This document shows, in pieces, positions 6,103 to 12,194 of a stretch of DNA of 33,723 nucleotides; position 1 is the first letter of the stretch, and each line of letters begins with the position of its first letter. The position numbers and the translations under genes were made by a program. The stretch is from a virus: positions 1 through 33,723 of IMG/VR virus record IMGVR_UViG_3300042397_000547; one strand, written 5' to 3'. Under the pieces are notes generated by a model. The model did not search any database. It was not told where the DNA came from and saw only the letters and a program-made list of their open reading frames with translations.

Positions 6103-6134
6103 CACTTACTCCTTTACTGTTGAACTAGCCTTCA

Positions 6135-6163
6135 CTTTATTCCTGTAAAAACCATCAGTCAAG
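6135..6163 (-). promoter_or_regulatory. Leftward early promoter (predicted)
   Basis: On the minus strand TTGACT (6158-6163) lies 17 bp upstream of TAAAGT (6135-6140). This matches the sigma-70 spacing, with a 5/6 match at -35 and 4/6 at -10. It is about 33 bp before the first gene of the leftward operon at 6102. It is the best promoter-like pair in the divergent control region. Confidence 0.6.
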
Positions 6164-6193
6164 CACTTTTTCAAGGTTTTTTCAATTATTTTT

Positions 6194-6230
6194 ATAGGTG
6201 GATTCCCTAATAGGTGTATTTTCATATATT
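6194..6230. promoter_or_regulatory. Probable operator repeats and rightward -10 box
   Basis: ATAGGTG occurs twice (6194-6200 and 6210-6216), 16 bp apart, and a related TTAGGTA follows at 6231-6237. TAGG and CCTA at 6195-6209 form a short inverted repeat. TATATT (6225-6230) could be the -10 box for the rightward operon; no good -35 box was seen. The layout fits binding by the Cro/YdaS-like regulator encoded at 6263, but binding is inferred. Confidence 0.4.
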
Positions 6231-6262
6231 TTAGGTATATGATAGCGAAAAAGGAGAAATAC

Positions 6263-6460
6263 ATGAACCCATCAGATTTATTAAAAATTGAGTTTGGCAG
6301 CTTGATAAACCTTGCTGAAAAGCTAGGAATTCAGCCTCAAACCATTTATTTATGGAACTCTACAAAGATTCCATTCAAGTATTTAAGAAAGATTGAGGAG
6401 CTTTCAGAGCTTCGTTTGACCAGAGAACAATTAAGACCTGACCTTTTCAAAAAGGATTAA
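6263..6460 (+). CDS. Cro/YdaS-like helix-turn-helix regulator
   Basis: A 65-residue protein. The start was placed at MNPSDLLKIEFG (6263) because GGAG lies 6 bp upstream; an ATG at 6239 has no ribosome site. The helix-turn-helix covers SLINLAEKLGIQPQTIYLW (about residues 13-31), followed by IPFKYLRKIEELSE and the C-terminal TREQLRPDLF, a signature of Cro/YdaS-type proteins. It is the first gene of the rightward operon and lies next to repeated TAGGTG sites. It probably represses the divergent early promoters. No CI-like partner or integrase was found, so a lysogenic switch is not supported. Confidence 0.85.
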   Translation: MNPSDLLKIEFGSLINLAEKLGIQPQTIYLWNSTKIPFKYLRKIEELSELRLTREQLRPDLFKKD

Positions 6461-6462
6461 TC

Positions 6463-7098
6463 GTGAATTTTTACCCTTTTCATATAGGGGACTACATTAG
6501 CCATACCAGCCATCTTACCGATGAGGAAGATTTGGCTTATAGGCGCATGATTGACCTTTATTACATGACGGAAGCTCCATTCCCGAATGATTATGCTTGG
6601 ATTGCTCGTAGAGTTAAGTCCAACAGAGAAATCATTTCAGAGTTATTAAAAGAGTTTTTTGAGCTTGAAGATGATGGGTTATGGCACAGTTCTAGGGCTG
6701 ACAAAGAGATTGCAAAGTATCAGTATTTGTCAGAATCAGGAAAAAAAGGTGCTGAAAAAAGGTGGAGCAATAGGGAAGCAAAGGCTACCAATAGCCCCCC
6801 TATTAGCCCCCCTAATGCCACCCTTATAGCAACCAAGACCATTACCAAGAACCAAGACCATATAACTACACCTGACGGTGTAACTGAGTCTGTATGGAAT
6901 GACTATTTAAAAATTAGGAAAGCAGCTAAGAAACCAATAACCGATACAGCACTTAAAGGATTGCTAAGGGAGGCTAGTAAGGCTGGTAAAAGTTTGAATG
7001 AGGCGTTGGTAATATGTTGTGAAAGAAGTTGGCTAGGATTTAAAGCTGAATGGCTAAAAAGTGATGTTCAACAAGTGGAGAAAGTGAGATTTTTATGA
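6463..7098 (+). CDS. DUF1376 replication-initiation-like protein
   Basis: A 211-residue protein with the DUF1376 domain at the N-terminus: YPFHIGDYISHTSHLTDEED (about 4-23), then LAYRRMIDLYYMTEAPFPND and WIARRVKS. The middle holds SGKKGAEKRWS and a Ser/Pro/Thr-rich linker, and the C-terminal part (VWNDYLKIRKAAKKPITDTA) is helical. Members often sit just before a helicase gene in phages and are viewed as initiator or loader proteins of the lambda O kind. Initiation is GTG at 6463 with AAAAGGA upstream inside the end of the regulator gene. It ends in a 4-bp overlap with the next gene. A replication origin may lie within or near it, but no iterons were seen. Confidence 0.8.
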   Translation: MNFYPFHIGDYISHTSHLTDEEDLAYRRMIDLYYMTEAPFPNDYAWIARRVKSNREIISELLKEFFELEDDGLWHSSRADKEIAKYQYLSESGKKGAEKRWSNREAKATNSPPISPPNATLIATKTITKNQDHITTPDGVTESVWNDYLKIRKAAKKPITDTALKGLLREASKAGKSLNEALVICCERSWLGFKAEWLKSDVQQVEKVRFL

Positions 7099-7382
7099 TT
7101 GGTCAAAACGCAATAACTAAAGAATCACAGGATGTAATCGTTGTAGTAGGACTTAACCCATCCTGGTTTGATGGTCAGCATCAAAGCGGAGTACCGTTGG
7201 TTTATACACAAAAGTCACGCCCTAAGCCTAATGACCTTGCAATCCTTAAAGGCAAAAGAGTTCAGTTAATTCATGGCAATACAACCGATGAGTTGTTTGC
7301 AAGATGGTACGCAGAGATTGTGAATACAATGCCAAGCCAACTTGTAGCTTTGGATTCTGAAGGAGAAATATTTTGCGGATAA
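7095..7382 (+). CDS. Small unknown protein between replication genes, 95 aa
   Basis: Starts MIGQNAITKESQDVIVVVG at 7095 in a 4-bp ATGA overlap with the DUF1376 gene, and its end overlaps the helicase start by 10 bp. Strand-rich segments (DVIVVVGLNPSWF, GKRVQLIHGNTTDE) suggest an alpha/beta fold. I recognise no family. The tight coupling to both replication genes suggests it acts with them. Confidence 0.7.
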   Translation: MIGQNAITKESQDVIVVVGLNPSWFDGQHQSGVPLVYTQKSRPKPNDLAILKGKRVQLIHGNTTDELFARWYAEIVNTMPSQLVALDSEGEIFCG

Positions 7383-8281
7383 CTGAGGATATTGACTTTG
7401 ATGCGTATAAAGAAACGGAAAACATCCGTAATCGAGTACGAGAAAAGTCAGAATTTACCGATGAAATCAACCATTACTTTGCCACTAGAGCTAATGGCAT
7501 AGATGGTGACAAGCTACCCTGGCATAAGACGGACCAGCTCATAGGATTTAGAAAGGCTGAAGTCAGTATTTGGGCAGGTGAGAATGGTTCAGGTAAGTCC
7601 ATGATGCTTGGTCAGTTAAAGCTAGGACTATTGGCTCAGAACAAAAAAGTCCTTACTGCAAGCTTAGAAATGCAGCCATATAAAACGCTTGCTCGTATGG
7701 CTAGGCAAGCAACTGGAGCGCCAATGCCTTCTAAAACGCTTATAGAGGCGTTTTCAGCTTGGAAAATGGATATGGGATACCTGTATGACCATGTAGGTCG
7801 TTTAGAGCCTTGGCAAGCCGTTGCTTTGTGTCGGTATGCTGCCAAACAATTAGGCATACAGCACCTGATTATTGATTCCATGATGAAGTGCGTAAGAGGA
7901 GAAGATGATTACAACGGTCAAAAAGACTTTGTTGATGCTTTATGCGATGTAGCAAAAGAAACCAACTTGCATATTCACTTGGTCCATCACCTTAGAAAGT
8001 CAGGTGAAGGAGACAAGATTGCAGAGAAAAAGGACATTAAAGGCTCAGGAATCATTACCGACCTTGTAGACAATGTGTTTTTAGTTGCAAGGAATCGTAA
8101 GAAAGAGAAGGAAACAGAAGTCAATTTGCTTCCTGATAACACTAAGCCTGATACATACCTTGTTTGTGCAAAACAGCGAAATGGTGAATGGGAAGGAACT
8201 TTAGGTTTTTGGTTTGACAAAAGAAGCCTTCAGTTCACAGAAGAATTTGGCTTGCCAATGACTAACTTTTTGGAGAGATAA
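7373..8281 (+). CDS. DnaB-like replicative helicase (RecA-type ATPase)
   Basis: A 302-residue protein with a single RecA-like motor. Walker A is GENGSGKS (69-76), the catalytic Glu is in SLEM (97-100), Walker B is LIID (165-168), the following sensor is HLVHHLRK (202-209), and the end of the motor has CAKQRNGEWEG (265-275), the arginine-finger region typical of DnaB/gp4-class helicases. There is no DnaB N-terminal domain or primase, and the protein is shorter than DnaB (about 450-470), as in many phage versions. The start is TTG at 7373 with AAGGAG upstream; the absence of a nearby in-frame ATG with a ribosome site supports it. It should unwind DNA at the fork with host polymerase and primase. 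Confidence 0.88.
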   Translation: MRITEDIDFDAYKETENIRNRVREKSEFTDEINHYFATRANGIDGDKLPWHKTDQLIGFRKAEVSIWAGENGSGKSMMLGQLKLGLLAQNKKVLTASLEMQPYKTLARMARQATGAPMPSKTLIEAFSAWKMDMGYLYDHVGRLEPWQAVALCRYAAKQLGIQHLIIDSMMKCVRGEDDYNGQKDFVDALCDVAKETNLHIHLVHHLRKSGEGDKIAEKKDIKGSGIITDLVDNVFLVARNRKKEKETEVNLLPDNTKPDTYLVCAKQRNGEWEGTLGFWFDKRSLQFTEEFGLPMTNFLER

Positions 8282-8620
8282 ATGGAAGAAATTAACCCAA
8301 ACCAAGCAGTAGACTTTTTACTTAAAAACGCTGGTCTTTACGCTAAAGCTAAAGCTGAACGAGTGTATTTAGAGGAATTTCGTAAGTCTAAGAAAGCTTT
8401 GCTAATGCAAGAAGCGTTTTGTGCTGGAGTTGACACTATGGCAGGTCAAGAGCGTGATGCCTACGCTAGAAGCGAATACAGAGAACTGTTAGATGGTTTA
8501 AAAGCAGCCATTGAAGTAGAAGAAAAGCTAAAGTGGCAATTAACTGGAGCGCAGTTAAGAGTAGATATTTGGCGTACTAACCAGGCTAATAACCGCTTTA
8601 TTGAAAAGAGTACCGTATGA
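8282..8620 (+). CDS. Helical protein of replication operon, 112 aa, unknown
   Basis: Starts MEEINPNQAVDFLLKN at 8282 directly after the helicase stop, with GGAGAGATA upstream. The sequence is almost entirely helical and charged, with KAKAERVYLEEFRKSKKALL and LLDGLKAAIEVEEKLKWQL suggesting helical hairpins. Similar short proteins are common beside phage replication genes, but I cannot name a function. It ends in a 4-bp overlap with the next small gene. Confidence 0.75.
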   Translation: MEEINPNQAVDFLLKNAGLYAKAKAERVYLEEFRKSKKALLMQEAFCAGVDTMAGQERDAYARSEYRELLDGLKAAIEVEEKLKWQLTGAQLRVDIWRTNQANNRFIEKSTV

Positions 8621-8718
8621 CAAGACGAGACTTTTTAGAAGAAAAGTTTAAAAATGCTAAGAAACAAAACAGCTTTTTACTGTATTTAAAGGTAGTTTTT
8701 TGGAGTTACTTTAAATGA
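8617..8718 (+). CDS. Small basic peptide, 33 aa
   Basis: Begins MTRRDFLEEKFKNAKK at 8617, overlapping the previous stop by 4 bp, and ends TGA at 8718, which overlaps the next start by 4 bp. The C-terminal half (FLLYLKVVFWSYFK) is hydrophobic and aromatic and might insert in the membrane. It is supported only by the chain of overlaps. No family recognised. Confidence 0.45.
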   Translation: MTRRDFLEEKFKNAKKQNSFLLYLKVVFWSYFK

Positions 8719-8858
8719 ATGAACCTAAAACATTAAGAGAAATAGCTGAATCTGAGGGGATTAGCCATCAAGCTATTACTGAAATCATTGAACGAGCATT
8801 AAAAAAAATTCAAAAAGAGTTGGAAAAACGCAATATCAAAAAGGAGGATTTACTATGA
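8715..8858 (+). CDS. Sigma-70 region 4-like mini helix-turn-helix protein, 47 aa
   Basis: Begins MNEPKTLREIAESEG at 8715 with a TGGAG site about 10 bp upstream. It ends TGA at 8858 with a 4-bp overlap to the next gene. The sequence LREIAESEGISHQAITEI followed by IERALKKIQKEL follows the helix-turn-helix of sigma-70 region 4.2 (the EIA..LGIS...V..IE.RAL.KLR pattern) but has no other sigma domain. It could bind -35 sequences or the RNA polymerase flap and thereby redirect host polymerase to late phage promoters, or it could be an anti-sigma-like or general DNA-binding protein. The domain match is by eye. Confidence 0.65.
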   Translation: MNEPKTLREIAESEGISHQAITEIIERALKKIQKELEKRNIKKEDLL

Positions 8859-9136
8859 AAGAGAGCCATGTCATTCAAGAACAAGATGGAAGTTTTACTG
8901 TTAATGTTAAAGGTAAAGCGAAAGTTACTTATACGGAACCCATCCCTTTTTTGGGAATATATGAGGAAAGTATGGAAAATGAAAAGCTAGCAGTTGCTAA
9001 AAACAGCACATTTAGATATTCATCAGGTAGCGATGTACTAAAGACTTGGAAGGCATACGGATTCGTACCACCTTCCACAGTTCGTAATGACTACCTTTTT
9101 AAGGCAAACCGCATAGCTTCAGGGCTATCAAAGTAA
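8855..9136 (+). CDS. Last gene of rightward operon, 93 aa, unknown
   Basis: Starts MKESHVIQEQDGSFTVNVKG at 8855 with a strong AAGGAGG site 8 bp upstream. The N-terminal half is strand-rich, the C-terminal half (DVLKTWKAYGFVPPSTVRND) may form a small helical domain, and the end is basic. No family was recognised. Its TAA stop forms part of the first stem of the structured element between the two converging operons. Confidence 0.7.
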   Translation: MKESHVIQEQDGSFTVNVKGKAKVTYTEPIPFLGIYEESMENEKLAVAKNSTFRYSSGSDVLKTWKAYGFVPPSTVRNDYLFKANRIASGLSK

Positions 9137-9225
9137 GGCGTAGATTTGGCGATTGCTATCTGTAGGGAAGAAGGCAGAAAAACTCCCTACTTATCGCATC
9201 CTCTAATGTCTGCCTAACCGCCTTA
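9134..9225. ncRNA. Candidate structured RNA or two-way terminator with pseudoknot
   Basis: Three nested stems are visible: TAAGGCG (9134-9140) with CGCCTTA (9219-9225), GCGAT (9149-9153) with ATCGC (9193-9197), and GTAGGGA (9162-9168) with TCCCTAC (9184-9190). The apical loop (9169-9183) contains AGGCAGA (9172-9178), which is exactly complementary to TCTGCCT (9209-9215) outside the inner stems and could form a 7-bp pseudoknot. The outer stem includes the stop codons of both converging genes. Being an inverted arrangement, it can form on either strand. There is no U-run, so it is not a standard intrinsic terminator. No known RNA family was recognised. Confidence 0.55.
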
Positions 9226-9831
9226 ATCGTTGCGTAGGATTGCTAGGACTTTTTCAGTTCTAGCTTTCCTATCTTCCAATCCGTTTAAGCCACCATTGAT
9301 TTTCTTGGTGATGCCTTCAATATCCATAGGATTTTTATCAGCAAGCTCATTAAGATTGCGTTTGTTCCAGTACCATCCTGCGCTTAAAGACGCATATTCA
9401 GGAGTAGCAAGCAAATCAGGGTCACTAAGAACATCCACACCAGCATTATGTCCGAAATTAGCATAGTTCTCTCTACCTGTAAGTTGGATTAGTCCACGAC
9501 CACGATACTTCCAGCCATCGCCTTCTTCAATGTTACCCATACGACCTGAATAAACTTTGTTAGCTATCTTTTCAGGATTATTAGCGTATTTTTCGGCTGT
9601 GTCCATATCAGGGAATCGGCTTCCCCAGGTACGCATTAAAGCAGCAGCAGAGTAATTAAGGTTTTCAGATAAGAACTTAAAGCCCCCTGATTCGTGCATC
9701 ACTTGAGCTAAAAAACACGCCTGTCTTTGTGGCGTATTAATGTCGTATTTTTCAAAACAATGGTTTAAACCGTCTAACCATTTATCGTCTAATCCTAGGG
9801 AATGGAGTTTTTCAAGAGTCAATTGAGCCAT
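9223..9831 (-). CDS. Endolysin, GH19 chitinase/lysozyme family
   Basis: A 202-residue glycoside hydrolase family 19 enzyme. The probable catalytic acid is E47 in HESGGF, and the second carboxylate is E56 in SENLNYSA. The substrate groove contains WKYRGRGLIQLTGRENY (about 106-122), and the C-terminal INGGLNGLEDRKAR is typical of GH19 endolysins. It cleaves peptidoglycan glycan chains at lysis. There is no signal peptide, so it needs a holin for release. It is the last gene of the late operon, 4 bp after the membrane-protein gene, and its TAA stop lies in the outer stem of the structured element. Confidence 0.92.
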   Translation of the reverse strand: MAQLTLEKLHSLGLDDKWLDGLNHCFEKYDINTPQRQACFLAQVMHESGGFKFLSENLNYSAAALMRTWGSRFPDMDTAEKYANNPEKIANKVYSGRMGNIEEGDGWKYRGRGLIQLTGRENYANFGHNAGVDVLSDPDLLATPEYASLSAGWYWNKRNLNELADKNPMDIEGITKKINGGLNGLEDRKARTEKVLAILRND

Positions 9832-9835
9832 TTAT

Positions 9836-10450
9836 TTACCTTTTAATCATCATGTTTGAAGCAATAATCATCATGTCTTGCACTTTGTTTATGTTTTCAG
9901 GAGGCGTTTTCCATCCTACTGTTAGCTGTCCAGCGAATTGCCCTGCTGCTATTGGCATACTAGAACGGCATAGGAATGTAGCCCCTTGTTGGATGTACCA
10001 AAGACCTACTATGGATTGCGCTCTGTTGTACGAGCCACAAGGAATATTGCCAGCGTATAGGCTAATAAGGTCTGAGTTGTTATCAGCGTTGTTAGATAAC
10101 ATTCCTACATCTAAGCCGTCATGGGCTTTGTCACGACCTTCTTTTGTGTATGCCCTGACTAGAACCCTTGTGCCAAGCATGATGTCTACTTCAAATATAG
10201 CCACTACATCAGCGTTTGCCTCTTTAATAAGCATCTTGGCTACATCGTCAGAACGGTTTACATCTATCTTAGGAAGTGCCTTGTTTTTATCGTATGCAGC
10301 AATCAAGAACGATTGATTGGAATAGATAAAGTAACCAGTAAATGAAAGAACAGCAAGAAGGACTACAACTGCCAGCTTAAAAGGGCTATCTATGTAAGTT
10401 AAAACGCCTAAAAGAGTATCTTTAGCGTTACTTTGCTCAATCTCTGCCAT
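9836..10450 (-). CDS. Lysis-cluster membrane-anchored protein, 204 aa
   Basis: One transmembrane helix near residues 25-45 (LAVVVLLAVLSFTGYFIYS), then a soluble domain of about 155 residues that should face the periplasm or, if inverted, the cytoplasm. The domain has conserved-looking stretches (LIKEANADVVAIFEVDIMLG, KTPPENINKVQDMM) and two Cys. Its position between Rz and the endolysin points to a role in lysis or its control, such as an atypical holin or holin regulator. I recognise no named family. The start overlaps the Rz stop in a TAATG junction. Confidence 0.7.
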   Translation of the reverse strand: MAEIEQSNAKDTLLGVLTYIDSPFKLAVVVLLAVLSFTGYFIYSNQSFLIAAYDKNKALPKIDVNRSDDVAKMLIKEANADVVAIFEVDIMLGTRVLVRAYTKEGRDKAHDGLDVGMLSNNADNNSDLISLYAGNIPCGSYNRAQSIVGLWYIQQGATFLCRSSMPIAAGQFAGQLTVGWKTPPENINKVQDMMIIASNMMIKR

Positions 10451-10824
10451 TACTGTAATGAGTCATATTGTTTATAACAAGCTTGTAGGGCAACCCTTAT
10501 TTCGTCTGCTCTGGCAGCTTCCCTAACAAGAAATTCTGCATCCTCGGCAAAAAGGCTGGTTCCGTTGCAACTTTTTCCATTGCTGGTTTCTGCGGTACGA
10601 CTGGTACGCTTACGCAGCTCACTAACAGCATCGACAAGCTGATTATTAATATCTTTGAGTTGAGCATCTTTGTCTTTCCTTATTTGGTCTGCATCCGATT
10701 GGTATTGGTGTTCTTTGTCTCTAATAGTCTTTTCAGCTTTACTTTGCTGGTAAGAGCATCCATTGACAAATCCACCGCAAAACAAGGTTACGGCTACCAA
10801 TGCGTAAATAGCGTATAAGTTCAT
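10450..10824 (-). CDS. Rz: i-spanin Rz-like protein
   Basis: A 124-residue protein with an N-terminal membrane helix (YAIYALVAVTLFCGGFVNG, residues 4-22) followed by a long charged coiled coil (SKAEKTIRDKEHQYQSDADQ and onward). The C-terminal block LVREAARADEIRVALQACYK is characteristic of Rz-type spanins. Rz is the inner-membrane half of the spanin complex that fuses the two membranes at the end of lysis. A lipoprotein gene matching Rz1 lies entirely inside it in another frame. It overlaps its upstream neighbour by 4 bp. Confidence 0.85.
   Translation of the reverse strand: MNLYAIYALVAVTLFCGGFVNGCSYQQSKAEKTIRDKEHQYQSDADQIRKDKDAQLKDINNQLVDAVSELRKRTSRTAETSNGKSCNGTSLFAEDAEFLVREAARADEIRVALQACYKQYDSLQ
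10497..10667 (-). CDS. Rz1: o-spanin Rz1-like lipoprotein nested in Rz
   Basis: A 56-residue frame, shifted by one base relative to Rz, starts ATG at 10667 with an AGGA site about 9 bp upstream and stops TAA at 10497. It begins MLNSKILIISLSMLLVSC, a type II signal peptide with the lipobox LVSC and lipidated C18. The mature part is Pro-rich (VPVVPQKPAM, then P37, P41, P52). A short, Pro-rich lipoprotein wholly embedded in Rz is the classical arrangement for the outer-membrane partner Rz1. This makes a complete two-component spanin set. Confidence 0.85.
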   Translation of the reverse strand: MLNSKILIISLSMLLVSCVSVPVVPQKPAMEKVATEPAFLPRMQNFLLGKLPEQTK

Positions 10825-11369
10825 CTAAATCCACTTATTCTTGGCGAAAAGACGAATGTGGCTTGATACGGATTAGGTTTTGGTTGGAAATTATCATCGA
10901 CCAAACCACGCACATTCCAACCCAAATTGATATAAATACAACGGCTAAAACCAATAGTGGCAACAAGAGTAAATTGAAATAGTCCATTAGCGTGAACCAA
11001 GCACCAGCCTTTTTTCGCATTGTCATTGTCCTTGATGGTTTTATCACCCTGTACTTTAGTACAGTACGGTTCTGTAAGGTAACGAATAGCAAAAGAATAA
11101 GCAGGATTACGCCATAGCCACTTGACCATTGACCAGTAATTAATGCCGTTTATTTGCTGAAATGTTGCATCGCCATATAAGTCGTTATCAGGAGTGTTAA
11201 ACCAATTTAACCAAGTAGGCAGTACAAAGCCAATGCTACGCTTTGAATGGTTATCTAGCCACCAATCTTTATGTACGCCAAACAAAGGCAACACAGGGGC
11301 TAATATGACCGCTATAAATGTCAATAACAGGCTAACTGGTACTATGGCTAGGTAAACTAGATAAATCAT
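10821..11369 (-). CDS. Membrane-associated phage protein, DUF7338-like
   Basis: A 182-residue protein with an N-terminal membrane helix pair or long hydrophobic region (IYLVYLAIVPVSLLLTFIAV and ILAPVLPLFG). It then has a Trp-rich soluble part with PTWLNWFNTPDNDLYGD and WLWRNPAYSF, motifs I associate with phage proteins of the DUF7338 type, function unknown. It sits in the lysis region, overlapping both Rz (4 bp) and the holin-like gene (4 bp). The family name is a recollection and should be treated as tentative. Confidence 0.65.
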   Translation of the reverse strand: MIYLVYLAIVPVSLLLTFIAVILAPVLPLFGVHKDWWLDNHSKRSIGFVLPTWLNWFNTPDNDLYGDATFQQINGINYWSMVKWLWRNPAYSFAIRYLTEPYCTKVQGDKTIKDNDNAKKGWCLVHANGLFQFTLVATIGFSRCIYINLGWNVRGLVDDNFQPKPNPYQATFVFSPRISGFR

Positions 11370-11548
11370 CTTATAGGCTCTTTTGTGATGTATCTAAGAA
11401 TGGCAGTAGTAACGCCTACAACAGCAAAAATTAAGCCGTAATACTTAGGGTCAATAATTGACTGTAGAGCTGGAAGGTAATCTAACAAAGCACCAAAAAC
11501 AACTAGGGCTACTGAGAACCACATTGTCTTGGACTTGTAGCACTTCAT
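11366..11548 (-). CDS. Small holin-like protein, 60 aa
   Basis: Two membrane helices are visible: MWFSVALVVFGALLDYLPAL (about residues 9-28) and YYGLIFAVVGVTTAILRYI (about 36-54), with charged ends MKCYKSK and TKEPIR. Size, topology and place in the lysis cluster match class II holins or the small DUF7940-type phage proteins annotated as holins. It would form the pores that release the endolysin. Its start overlaps the previous stop by 4 bp. Confidence 0.7.
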   Translation of the reverse strand: MKCYKSKTMWFSVALVVFGALLDYLPALQSIIDPKYYGLIFAVVGVTTAILRYITKEPIR

Positions 11549-11778
11549 TTTTTAATAAAGAAAATATCGGTAAGGAAGCTGATAACGCTACCAACAACGC
11601 CAGCAGCTCCCATTAATGCCCAAAGACTGCCTCTTGACCTTTCAGCCATTGCTACTAGCTTTTTAAGGTCATCATCCATAGAGTCAATCTTTTTCTCCAT
11701 AGAATCAAATTTGCGTTCGTAATCTTCAACTTTCTGCCAAAGAACTCCATACTTAACAGGGTCAATCTCGAACGCCAT
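11545..11778 (-). CDS. Coiled-coil protein with C-terminal membrane helix, 77 aa
   Basis: The start was placed at MAFEIDPVKYG (11778), where AAGGA lies at a normal distance; an ATG three codons earlier is too close to it. Residues about 15-45 form a coiled coil (VEDYERKFDSMEKKIDSMDD), followed by SLWALMGAAGVVGSVISFL as one membrane helix and a KK end. This is like haemolysin-XhlA-type phage proteins and some holin partners. It is likely part of the lysis machinery. Confidence 0.65.
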   Translation of the reverse strand: MAFEIDPVKYGVLWQKVEDYERKFDSMEKKIDSMDDDLKKLVAMAERSRGSLWALMGAAGVVGSVISFLTDIFFIKK

Positions 11779-11789
11779 TGGTATCATCC

Positions 11790-12008
11790 TTATTGCACGA
11801 CTTCAACTTGCTCAGTCAAAGAGCGTTTTAACATATCAATAAATGCTTGTTTGCCAACTTGCAACTGGTCTAAATTGAACTGAGTAGAACCAATTTTACG
11901 GTCTAAATCAGCAATATGATTAACCATTTGTTGTTGCTCAGGCTTCATATCTTCTAATACATACTGCACATCGTCAATAGTAATGGGAGTTGTTTTTTTC
12001 TCGCCCAT
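11790..12008 (-). CDS. Small coiled-coil phage protein, 72 aa (DUF6447-like?)
   Basis: Starts MGEKKTTPITIDDVQYVLED at 12008 with GGAGAATGAC upstream. The N-terminal part has a short strand motif, and the rest is a helical segment with MVNHIADLDRKIGSTQFNLD followed by QLQVGKQAFIDMLK. Closely similar small proteins occur in many aquatic phages; the DUF6447 name is tentative. Function unknown. It lies between the tail-fibre region and lysis genes. Confidence 0.65.
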   Translation of the reverse strand: MGEKKTTPITIDDVQYVLEDMKPEQQQMVNHIADLDRKIGSTQFNLDQLQVGKQAFIDMLKRSLTEQVEVVQ

Positions 12009-12032
12009 GTCATTCTCCTTGTGGTTAAAAAA

Positions 12033-12194
12033 TTATGCTAATTGCTCATCAGTTGGTTTAGTTAGCGTTGGATGCTCCCATTTTGCAATGTAATCGCCAC
12101 GACCATCAGAATCGTTTTGAAGTGCAATTACAGTTGCAAAATCTTGGCTTGTTAAGTCAGGATAAATATTAATAATTTTTTCGTATAAAGTCAT
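12033..12194 (-). CDS. XkdW-like small protein, 53 aa
   Basis: Begins MTLYEKIINIYPDLTSQDF at 12194 and ends TAA at 12033. LYxxIxxxYPxL, then LQNDSDGRGDYIAKWEHP and the C-terminal PTDEQL, match the pattern of XkdW-type phage proteins encoded next to tail fibres. The start overlaps the fibre stop in a TAATG junction. A role in fibre assembly or attachment is possible from its position. Confidence 0.65.
   Translation of the reverse strand: MTLYEKIINIYPDLTSQDFATVIALQNDSDGRGDYIAKWEHPTLTKPTDEQLA

Noticed and set aside
9134-9225. tRNA or tmRNA gene
   Set aside because: The outer 7-bp stem recalls an acceptor arm, but there is no T-arm consensus, no anticodon arm of correct size and no CCA-compatible end.
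10835-11092. 85-aa hydrophobic leftward frame
   Set aside because: It lies inside the 182-aa membrane protein gene, lacks a ribosome site and has no lipobox or family motif.
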